From assembly GCF_963678635.1 (NCBI RefSeq), contig NC_087062.1, forward strand, positions 53,702,473-53,766,472: a stretch of DNA of 64,000 nt. The letters run 5' to 3'. Both the position numbers and the translations under genes were made by a program. Positions within the stretch are counted from its first letter, which is position 1; the number at the start of each line of letters is the position of its first letter. The notes beneath the pieces are model-generated. The model was not told the origin of the DNA, ran no database searches, and worked only from the letters and a program-made list of their open reading frames with translations. This DNA comes from Symsagittifera roscoffensis (lineage: Eukaryota > Xenacoelomorpha > Acoela > Convolutidae). Positions 48,501 through 60,500 of this stretch are shown piece by piece.

Positions 48501-51500
48501 CAGTGAGTGTAAATTGCCTTCCTTATAGCAAATGAATTTGAATTGAGTATCATGTCGAACCGGAAAAAAATTAAACTTGGGCGTGATCAAATTTTAAGAC
48601 TTTTCCAGACAAAAAAAGTATCTTTCTTTCGTTCATTGACTCTTAATAGCAAAACAGGCAAAGAATGGCAAATCACCTCTATCAAAAATGTATTTGCTTT
48701 AAATTGGCACCAAAGATACCTTTAAAAATGACGATGCCGGTTGGTCGAGAACGACGTCGTAAAATAATACTGAAAGATGTACCTTGAAGCATTGGAATTT
48801 ACAATGCTACTCGAGTAACCTCCGAGAAGTTAATGCTCCACTTGAATATCGAAAGTGGATTCGAAAAAACAATAAAATGATCGAGGACAAATCCCAAAAG
48901 TAACAGAAAATTAACAGAACATCTTTACAGAACTCGTTCAGTAACTAGAAGAAAAACATAGGCTATGAAAAGCTCAAAAGAAGTTTTGAAACATTGAAAA
49001 TGTTTATTACGAAAAATAAATATTTTATCACTAAAATATTTATAAGTAAATTACAGGCGAAGCTGCACTTTGAAAACAGGCGAAGCAGCTCTTACCAGCG
49101 GTTAGTATTTCAAATTTTGTTAAAAAAAAATGTATTCAAGGTTTTTAATTCAAATTTTTAAAAACCTTTTTTATATCTAACTTCTTTGAAAAATTTTAAA
49201 ATTAAATAAGAAACATATAAAACCAATTGGACTCTCGTATTTGGATATCGAAAGTGGATTCGAAAAAACAATAAAATGATCGAGGACAAATCCCAAAAGT
49301 AACAGAAAATTAACAGAACATCTTTACAGAACTCGTTCAGTAACTAGAAGAAAAACATAGGCTATGAAAAGCTCAAAAGAAGTTTTGAAACATTGAAAAT
49401 GTTTATTACGAAAAATAAATATTTTATCACTAAAATATTTATAAGTAAATTACAGGCGAAGCTGCACTTTGAAAACAGGCGAAGCAGCTCTTACCAGCGA
49501 AAAACAAAACAACAAATATGAAAGAAAATGTTTCATACTCTGATCTCCATCTCAATAATTAATGCAGGCTCACTTGTGCAAAAAAAGTCAATCGACCAGT
49601 GTCATCAAAGAAAAGTCATACTAAGTTAAGAAAAGCTTTTTGACTCGACATGAAAAGTTTAATTGATTCAATCATTGCCAATTGTAGAAAAGAAACACAA
49701 AAAATGCAACTTGGATTGGGCAGCTATTTTGTTAATAAATTGGAGGAGCTACCAAATTGGATTTTTGGAGAGGAACGGACGCCTCTTTAGTACTATTTAA
49801 CGGCATCTTTTTGATCAACCAACAAGGACCAAATTACACTAAATTTGCTGAAACAAATATGCCAAAATTTTCGGTCAAAAACTTTCAACACAGAGGCGAA
49901 GTTAAACTCCGCAAATACAAGAAAGAAATCAGCAAAAAGATGCTCTAAAAACGCAAAAACAAAAGGAAATAAGGAAAAAAGAAAGGCAAAAAATATGCCT
50001 TGAAAAATTTAAACAAACGTTTACTATATTCCTGAATTGTACCTCCGACCTGGAAATTAGGAATCTCACGTCGTCGCATCTGCGCCACGATAACTTGAAA
50101 AAGTACTATCATTAGCTACTAATAAAACAACTACAGTTGTTTTTAAATAACCATGCTATGCACCAAAAGTGTCACCAATAAAAATATAACTATTTCGAAG
50201 TTCCGGATTTCAAACTCCGTTTTTTTGCAAGTCTCACGCCCTCGAATCTGCGCAACGTTCACCATGAAGTAAATTAACACTAGCCATCAATAAAGCAGTA
50301 TCAGGAACGCGTGTTCCCTTTTGATAACCAGAAAGAAAACCCAATTCTCTATCTGCAACTAGAACTTGATAACTGCAAGTAAAAATATGTTTATGGTTCT
50401 GACTACATATCAACTACATATCATTTTTTAGCTGTATGCACCAATATTATATACCAACTAACTCCTTTTAGTTGTAGAACACAATTCTCAATTCACTATC
50501 TAAGAACCAGTCAGTTTTGAATTAAGTGGAAGAATGAGCGCCGTTTTCTTGATCAAGATCGATCACGCACCCTAAAAGACTGAAGTTATCAAATGGCGAC
50601 CGAGATGTTGGCATTTTTCTGCAAATTTCAAAGTTATACTATCATCTATCGCTAAAATAGTTTGAAACTATGACAACTTTATGAACAGCTTTCAACCCCC
50701 CACAAAACCACTGCAAGACTACTCTTCTGTGTTACTACAATCCCTTTACTTGTTCATATGACACTAGCGTGTAAAGCACCTCCGGTGCTTGGAACTTTTA
50801 ACAACTCACAATAAACCGTAAATTTTGAAAAAAATCTGCATCATCTGAGTGTACTCTGACAGCACTGAGTTACAGGGTTAGTATTTCAAATTTTGTAAAA
50901 AAAAATGTATTCAAGGTTTTTAATTCAAATTTTTAAAAACCTTTTTTATATCTAACTTCTTTGAAAAATTTTAAAATTAAATAAGAAACATATAAAACCA
51001 ATTGGACTCTCGTATTTGGACCCAAGAAATGCAAATCCTGAGAGAGCTCTTACAGTACCCAACTACAGCGTTGGGAATTTCAAAGTTTGAGAAACTTCAA
51101 AATTAAGTTTTCTAAAAAAACTTTTTGAAAAATCAGAAACAAAAAACGTCTTATCTCGAAAACAACCAAAAAATTTGAGCAGGCACAATCGAAGGCATGA
51201 TTCGCAATCCCTGAGAGTACTCTGACAGCCCCCAACTTTAGAGGGTCAGGAACTTCGCAATTTGAAAAAAATACCAAAACCAAAACGTCATCTGGAAAAC
51301 TACAATGACTTGTGCAGTCACTTTTGGAGGCAAGATTCGCAACCCCTAAGAGTTTGAGCGTACTCTGACAGCCCCCAACTACAAGATAAAATTAAAATAA
51401 AGTTTTCTGAAAACAAAAAAATATCATATCTCGAAAACTACAAGGATTTTAGTAGTCATATTTTGAGGCAAAACCCGCAATTCCTGGAAGTACCATGACA

Positions 51501-54500
51501 GAGCCTCACTATGGAGATGAGAACTTTTTTAATGAAAATTTTTTTAATGGATGAGAATTTTTTTTATCCAAGTTCTTTGAAAAAATCTTAGAAAACATCA
51601 AATCTCTAAGACTACAAGGATTTGAGCAGTTATATTCAGAGGCAAGATTCGCAACTCCTGAGAGTACCCTCAAAGTTTCCAACTACAGGATTGACATCTT
51701 CAAATTCTTTTTTAACCTTAAGTTTTTTGAAATCATCAAAACGTCAAATCTCGAAAACTACAAGGATTCGAGAATTGAAGTTTGGAGGTAAGATTCGCAA
51801 ATCCTGAGAGTACCCTACAGCCCCCAACTATAGGGTTGAGAATTTCAAAAAAAAATTAAAAATTCAGTTTTCTGTAACTTTTGAAAAAAATCTCGAAAAT
51901 TGCTTATCTCGTAACTAAAGGAATTGGTTATTCATATATGGAGGCCAGTTTTTCAAAAGCTGTGAAAACCCTGTCCTTCTCACTATTGGGTTGGTAATTT
52001 GAAACTTGATGAAATTATGACTGAATTTAAACTGGAAAATCCAAAAGAAAATCTTAATCATTGCAATATACGATATAGCTTGAACGTGCAAAAATTCTTT
52101 TAATTAACATGCAAAAATAATGAGTTGAAAAAGCTTGAGCTTGGCGAGATAGTGAAGCCCGCATTTAAATCTATAATATATTCATTTTGTTTTATGAATT
52201 TGTTATCAATTTGAATATATACACATAGAAATATTGAAACTCAACCAGTATACATTACAAAACTCACGACAATATTAAATACGAAATTTCACTGGTCACC
52301 AAGTTTTATATCATTCCTTCATATAAAAAAATTCGAAACTTCCTTGCTTACTCATTTTCAATATTTTCTCTATTTCTCTCTCATTAAGAACAATTTGCTG
52401 CCTGCCCCAACACCACCTTGTAATTTCAATCTCAGCGTTTAAAGGATAATTTGAAGAAAAGTGGTTGACGTTCGAAAGACTTTACGAGCTAGTATCACTG
52501 TTAACCGCTTGCAAGAAGCGCAAAATCAGAAAACTCAATATTGACAACTTCATCTAGATGGAAAAGCACTCAATTCTTTTGAAATTTTAATGAATCGGCG
52601 CAAAACACCTCGAACAAGCGGTGAAACATTTACGAAACTGATATGGTCCTGACCGAGAAAATGACTTTAAATTGCGAAATCAGGAAAAGAAGACTCGATT
52701 TTCTAACCAACTTGAATAATCTAGCAAGCTTGGCTATTTTGGATGACAAAAACGCAGGAATAATCCGAGCAGATGAGCGAAAGAAGCGAGTAAGAGAGCA
52801 ATTGATTGACGGAATACCCTACAATTACACGAAGGTTCTGCTACAAGAAAACGAAAAAAATTACGGTCGACTACCTCTGCTCTATTATTCGCAGAAGAAA
52901 TCAAATTGATATAATCGAAAATAACTAAGGATAAATTATGCAATCTCAGCTATACCAACAATTGTAACGAAGACAACGAATTTTGGCATATCTATGCGAT
53001 TTCATCATATACGGGCTACGCAGAGAGCAGTGAAAATTTCGACCCAAACTTCAGCGACAGATAAAATCTCAATCCCGGAATCGCAGAAAAAGAAATGTAT
53101 CACACTGGTGATGAAAACTAAAATGAAACATAGAATTTCGATGACCAGAGGGTTTCTTATGATATTGACTGCTATCAAGACAATCAGGAAGATATTTCTG
53201 GATTTGAAGACTAGCAGGCAAACCAAGTCTCTGATCTCTAGAATTACCTGAGACAGTCGTCGATAATCGGACAGGTTGGACTAAAACAAGTACGTTGTTT
53301 TGCAACTTGTGCAGCAGTCAAACTCGTCTCACAAGAGATTGTAAAAGATACCTCTGCTACGTCGACTGAGAATATAACGAAAGCCTGATTCCTCTTTTCT
53401 AATACTGCTAATTTTAATCCATTATATATTATAAATATTTTTGTTTATTGTTCATCTGACAAAGTGGCTACGCAAAAGTATGAAAATTTAGTTCTCTACT
53501 TCAAAAATTGCACTAGTCAATGAATTACCTCAACCATTTTCAGACAAAAACCCATCATGCACAATAAGAAATCGTTTCTAAAAAGCAAACTGAGGAGCGA
53601 TTACTATCATTCCGATCCTACCAACGGCTTAGGATACTGGTTTAAATTCGGCAACTGTTATTTCAAACTTCATAAATCAATACCCTAGCTATCAAAGCAA
53701 TTAAAGTTTTCTGACGATACCAAACATGATGGTAAACTGAAGCGGCACTCCACAATATTGATGCCTTATTGCCAGATTTACAGGACTAGCTCGTGCATGG
53801 CAATGCATCAGAAAAAAAGCTAATTGTGTGCTTGCGGTTTCGTTTGGTCGGAATTTATCCTTGAACAGAATGCTCACCACCTTAGCCTCTCTGATTATTT
53901 TAATTCAAAAATAAACCCTCACAAGAAACCCAAGATGCAAGTACCAAGCGTGCCCCCAATTCAATTTCTTTTAAGAACCGCGTGACAAGGATACGACTCG
54001 GTCAGTACAATGACCTCTTACCAACTCTAACTCCAAGAGAAGAAAAATTAACTAAGGATAGCCTGCGAAAAAATGAAAAATAGGTTTAAAACAAAATGTT
54101 GATGTAATTTTTCCTCCTTTATCTCCCATCTTTATTACAAAAAACAGAGCTTGCCTCACATATATTTCCAGCTTACATTTGACAAAAATGTTTCATTGTT
54201 TCCATCGTTTGCAGAATTTTCACGCCCTAAGCATGATAACCAATTATTAGTTATTACCCAAAAGCACATTTCCCTTTTCCCCGAATCTAAAAACTCTTGA
54301 TAGCAAGTAGTTCTACACTTTTTATCCACAACGAAAACAATGTTAATCTCCTCTTCCGGCAAAAGACTGGTCTTAATCAGTCTCTTGAAATTTCCACCTC
54401 TTATCAAGACGCAGCCGAGCAAGCTTCTTCAACTAATAGCAAGCTTCAACTAATTTTGAGTATTTTTTAAACTAAATTGATACTTTTTTAATATAAACCA

Positions 54501-57500
54501 AAGTGAGCTATAGTAAAACGGAACTAGAGAAAGGAGAAACGCGAAACAAAATTTCAAAAAAAAATCTATGCAACATACTCTGCTCAAAAGATTGAGAAAA
54601 AATCCATCCAGCAGATATTTCACAGGAGATGGACACATTTACCGTACACAAATGAGGGACTTTTTTCCTTTTCAATTGAATCAGCTGGTTTTGCTCTCTT
54701 TTTACTGTCTCATCTAAAAACAATTTCTTTTGAAACTTTTTCACTCCCTTTTTTTCTCTTTTTAATTGCACTACTAAGATTCACTAATGCTGAAAACAGC
54801 AATGGAACAGGTTATGGATAATGCGAAAAGATGTACATTACAAGCAACAACCGTTGCCATTTCTTCGAAAAAAGACCGCAGTGTCAAGAACGACATGTTC
54901 CGTTTTGATATCCAGATAGAAGATCCAATTCTCTATCTGCAATTAGAACTCAGTATCTGAACTAGAACTTGATAGCTGTAACTAAAAATTTTTATAGGCC
55001 TGACTGATAAGAAATGCACTAACTATATACCATTTTTAGCTTTATGCACCAGTTTTATACTTTTGTATTTCCTTTTAGCTGTGAACACAATTCTCATTTC
55101 ACTATCTAAGCACCAGTCAGTTTTGAAAATTAACTGAAAAAGATCGCCAGCAGAGAATTTCGGTTCATTTGATGACTTTAAAATGCATCAGCTGTGTTAA
55201 CTTTCTACTAATCAAATGTCGAAGCACATATGACATTATACTGCTAACGCAGCCTATCGATTCAAAAGTATCACCAAAAGTAGCACTTTTTATTCGCGAC
55301 TTGGGTTGGAAAAAAAGAAAGTTCGTACTAATACATATTGCCTCGCAAGTGTAAAAAAAAACATTTCTTTTTCCCAAATTGGTTTCGTTTTGTGCGTACA
55401 GTGATGAAAAGAAAAACGAAAACCTAAAATTTACGCAAATCAATCATAACCAACACAGTTGACTTCAGAAAACTCGACGAAACAATTTTCAAAAATTAAA
55501 AGCCAAAAGCAAAACCGTTTTTCTCAAAATTGAGAAAATTTGAAGGAGAAATTGGGTCAACGGACTCATAGCTTACTAAAGTTTAATATGACATGCTACT
55601 AGACCCATTATGATTAGTATTTATGGAAACTGATTTTGCGTGTAACAAATTTATAACACCCAAAGAATTGGAAAATTAGAAATAAGCCTCGAATAAGCAA
55701 AAATTCGGCTACCTATGAGATTCAAACCTGCGACCTAGAGATTAAGAGTATCATACACTGAGCAAGCCACGGAAGCTTATTAGGTACCACACACTAGCCA
55801 TGAATAAAGCAGAGAACAGATGCTATGCAATTTCCATAGCTACCGTAGAATTTCCAAATGAGTAAAAACTTTTAAGGAGCACTTTTTTTTGCGAGTTAGG
55901 CTAGAAAAAAAAGCTCGTACTATTACGCTAGTGCAAAAATGCCGTTAAGACATATTAATCAACCGTTTAAAAACTGTAAAAGACTTTAATCAGACCAATC
56001 CTGCGTTACGTGTGTCCAGATTGGTCTCACGCCGCGAAAGATACATCCATAAGTAAAAAGCAAATAGTGCAAAATGCAACTGTGCAGATAGTCACAAGCA
56101 AACGAATGTAGGTGTACTAAGATGAGCCCAATTGACCATCTACATTCAGAGTGAACTATTTAACGTCAAAAATCACAAGCTCCTTGCCTCGCAATTCGTC
56201 CTCAGGACCTACTTGCCAACAAGCCCCCTCTATTTCTACCGAACCCACCTCAACCGCCCCGCCAGCAACGCGTGAACATCTTAAACTCTTATAAAAAACG
56301 AACTTGACAAATTTCACTCAAAGCAAACAAGTTTGACTCTTTTACTGATTTTAACCAGCTTGAAGTGTTCATAAACAGCAATTTTACACAGAGGCGAAGT
56401 TGCACTTCGCTTACACAAGCAAAACTTAAGCAATACGTAAGTGACGCACGCCAATTATGACGAATTAGCAGTACCAGTCAATTTAAAAAAAAAGAAATTT
56501 ACCAACTAACACGCCGCAATTTAAAGAGCAGTCTATGGAGCAGTAATAACATGAAAAACTGAATGCTATGAAAATAAAATCGAATCTTTTTTGAGATTGC
56601 CCCCACACGCCATATTAAGTAGAAAATGATAAATTTCGCTTCTAGTAACAAATCAATTAGGGCAAATCAGCTTCCTTCAACCAATTTGGAAACATTTCAA
56701 CGGCGGATTAAATATCCGCTCACGCCTTAATAGCGCGAAGTATATCGCGTTAATGGTCCCAAATTGGCCAAAATGGCAATTTTTAAACTCCCAAAACTTT
56801 ACGACAAATGATCACAAGGAAATATCTTTCCAAATTTAAGCTCAGGACAACAATAATTTTTGAATGTATGAAAAAAATCCCGACAAAAATCACCCCGACC
56901 ACAAATTTTCCGTAACTTTCGTTACGAAAGTCGGAACAATAATAGTCTGTGTTAAAACCCTTAGCATTGCCCGTACTTAATAGCTGGTTATTGAGCAAAA
57001 TGAACACTTTCAAAAAGAACACTTGCGATTTAGGTTGGAAAGAAAAGATAGTCCATACTATAACACAAGCATTGCTTGTGTAAAAAAAACACTTGTTAAG
57101 AACATACACACAAAGCGATTGCAGAAAGCTATAGACGAAGCCCCCCCCCCGCCAAAAGTTCTCCCCTTAAGACCCTACAGAAGTTTCAAAAACTGAACAG
57201 ACCCTCCCACGCTCGACTAGGCGCACCCTAGCCCAAATAAGATCAGGATAAAGTCCCTACTTAAATACTTATATGAATAGGAGAGACCCAAATGTCCCTA
57301 CAAACTGTCCCTTCTGCCCTGCTCCCTACACGGCGCTACACTTATTTAACTGTCCTCCCAAAACAGAACAAATTTGACCCCAATAGACTTGTGGCTTCGG
57401 CAGACGGAGGTCGCAACGTTCCTCGAACTCGGCGAGAGCTTGCCCGACGCGCCCCAAACAACGGGCTAATAATAACAAAGGTTTTGAAGCGTAAAATCAT

Positions 57501-60500
57501 CCATAGTTGAAATGATGAGTCAGAGTTTTCAGACATCGTACCTACATTTGAGCCTGAAAAACAAAACAAAAACAAACCACTTTTTCTCGACTCATGGCCT
57601 GAGAGTTTAAAAATCCACCCTATGCTATAGAACCGCACCAACCCTTCATTCTAAGCACCAATCGTAAAAGCAAGAAAATTTCAGGCCGCCTTTTCTCAAA
57701 ACCTAAACATTTTTTCCATCATTCCACTCACCCGTATGTGTTCGTAGGTCTCCGTGATGATACCAATGAACAAAGAGAGAACACAGTAGATGAAGAGTCC
57801 TATGAACACATACAGCCATATTTGGTTGAACACATAAACCAGTGTGCTCACTTTCCTCATCTGCGCAAATGTCTCGAACATGTCGTCTCCGTTGATGAGG
57901 GAGTACATGGTCTCCATAGTGGTGACGAAAGTCCGGAACTTGTAATGGAAGGGACCGAATACAGCCCAGCCTGCCAGGGCGAATCCGAAATAGATAAAGA
58001 GACAACAGAACAGGAAGCGCAACACATTTGGCATCGAGTATTTCAGCGTTAGCAGAAGAGCCTGGAGTGTATGGAAAAAAATTAGCAATGATCTTTATGT
58101 TAGGTGATTTAGATCTTGTCAACCCCTCCCCCCTCTCTCTCTCCCCTCCTCCTCCTCCTCCTCCTCCTCTATTGCAAAATCTTTACAAGGCACAAAAATA
58201 CATATACGTAACCGTTAAATTAGTTCTTTACAGGGGTGGCAGTTGTTTACTAGAGACCATACGAGGGGAAATACATAGCTTAAAAGTTTCCAAGATCATC
58301 CGATTTTGCTATTACTATAAAATTATAAGCGTAATCATCTGGCTAGTGACTAGTTTTACTTTAATTGCTTGCAATAAATCACAAGCTGGCATCGAGCTTA
58401 AAACAATTTCTAGAAAGTCGATTTCAAAGAAGGATTTTGTCGGTTTAGATTTATTGTAATAAATAATTGATCTGAGACAGTGATGTCCATTTAAAAAAAA
58501 TGAATTTTAAATTAAAATTGTCTAAGAAAATTATAAAAATGTTGGCATCAATTATATTTTTCCGAAAATATTTAAATTTTTCGTAAGAAAATTAAATTTT
58601 TCTTCAGTCTGAATTTTAGCAGTTTTTCTGCCAATTTTGGAGACTTTTGGCGATTTTGTGAAACGAATTCCAAAGCAATATTTGGGCATATCTATTTGCT
58701 ACAAAACGTCATAAAATTTTTACATCGTTGCAAAATCTTTACAAGGCACAAAAATACATATACGTAACCGTTAAATTAGTTCTTTACAGGGGTGGCAGTT
58801 GTTTACTAGAGACCATACGAGGGGAAATACATAGCTTAAAAGTTTCCAAGATCATCCGATTTTGCTATTACTATAAAATTATAAGCGTAATCATCTGGCT
58901 AGTGACTAGTTTTACTTTAATTGCTTGCAATAAATCACAAGCTGGCATCGAGCTTAAAACAATTTCTAGAAAGTAGATTTCAAAGAAGGATTTTGTCGGT
59001 TTAGATTTATTGTAATAAATAATTGATCTGAGACAGTGATGTCCATTTAAAAAAATGAATTTTAAATTAAAATTGTCTAAGAAAATTATAAAAATGTTGG
59101 CATCAATTATATTTTTCCGAAAATATTTAAATTTTTCGTAAGAAAATTAAATTTTTCTTCAGTCTGAATTTTAGCAGTTTTTCTGCCAATTTTGGAGACT
59201 TTTGTCGATTTTGTGAAACGAATTCCAAAGCAATATTTGGGCATATCTATTTGCTACAAAACGTCATAAAATTTTTGCATCTACTTAACTATCCCCCCCA
59301 CCCACCCACCCCCCCCCACCCTATGGTACCTACTTAAGAATCTCCACCCCTATTAACAAATACAGTAAATGAAAATTCAAATTAATTTAAATTGTTTTTT
59401 TTTTAAATGGACATTACTGATCTGAGACCAACTCACATTGTAGGTGTGGAAATAGTTGAGGTACTTGAGCACTCCAATCCACACAATCATAGTTGCACAG
59501 CCGAGCAGCACTGCACATACGGTGTACATCTGTGTCACCTAAGCAAACATAATTCAAATATATGTTGATATCTAGTTTAAATGTGTGATAATTTCGGAAA
59601 TAAAAGAAAGTTGGCTTACCCTGAACGTGACGAATATCTTGAGGAAGGACCCTGCAATGAGACACAGGTCGCCAAAGATGATAATGAAGTACCAGAACTG
59701 GACGAACTTGGCCTCGTCTCTCTTGCTCAGGGGCTTCTGGAACTTCTTCCACCAAATGGCCTTGCAGACGTTGCGTAGGTGCCAGTTACTCTGAATGGAG
59801 CGAACACAGAGCACGAGAGAAAACACGGCGAGGGAGATGATGAAGCAGTCCATGAATGTCACGCCGACCATGTACGCAGCACCGTCATCTAATAAAAAAA
59901 TCCTTCCTCACGTCTGCAAAGCTAGTATTTCCTATACAAACTCTAAGGTTCAGTGAGAGGGCCAACTTTTAACAAATGCATACCCTTTATCGACGAGGAA
60001 AGGAGCAATGAAGATACAAATTTCTCCTTTCTGTTTTATACTAACAAGCTATAATATGTTTTGACAAAACAATACACACAAAATAATTGGTTAAAATTCA
60101 CATCAAGTTCTTTTGACGTATGGGTGTTTCTTATGGGGACTCTTGTTGTATGGTGGGACTATCATATACTTTTTACAAACAGCGCTGGCTAAGTGTGGAG
60201 CGTACCTGATGATTCATAAGTGATGCTGACACAGTCGGTGGTGGAGTCCTGGTAGTGAGGGGTGATAGGTAGCTTCCCCGTGTGACGACTATTGTCATAA
60301 TTAATCTACATATACAACGGAACTTGAGCTAATCAACTGCATGTTTCATTTTTCATCATCTAATTTCATGGCCCGCGTATAATTAACAGTTTTCCTACTT
60401 TTTGCTAGGAGAGACAAAGTAAGCAGCTCAGTATTCTAGTATGCCCAGCTGTAAATTTAATGCTTCTGGGGAGCAATAAATATATAAATCTTTAACGAAC

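Larger units (their letters stand above)
42958..57731 (-). other. 14.8-kb mucolipin intron filled with repeats
   Basis: This intron separates the pore exon from the cytosolic-tail exons. The other mucolipin introns in the window are much shorter (about 75-1400 bp). It holds repeat copies, a 399-bp palindrome, a 3.4/3.8-kb direct duplication, satellite-like units, a tRNA-like SINE and an antisense LINE. No further mucolipin exon is needed, because phases join directly. Confidence 0.75.

Noticed and set aside
45151-51807. Identical pairs of short open frames (for example 45151 and 48543, 45967 and 49757, 47291 and 51080)
   Set aside because: Their identity comes from the DNA duplication and not from selection. 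They are short, AT-rich and lie partly in satellite units.
55690-55765. Functional tRNA-Lys gene
   Set aside because: Anticodon arm and B box resemble tRNA-Lys(CTT), but acceptor and D stems do not pair properly, so I kept it only as a tRNA-derived remnant.
57703-58122. Alternative 139-codon - strand frame and a 104-codon + strand frame over the pore exon
   Set aside because: Shadows of the mucolipin pore exon in other frames; the true frame gives NGDDMF and TM5/TM6.
58028-58976. Two similar long open frames on the + strand
   Set aside because: They lie in a mucolipin intron and arise from the 556-bp tandem duplication. They have no family features and are antisense to the gene.
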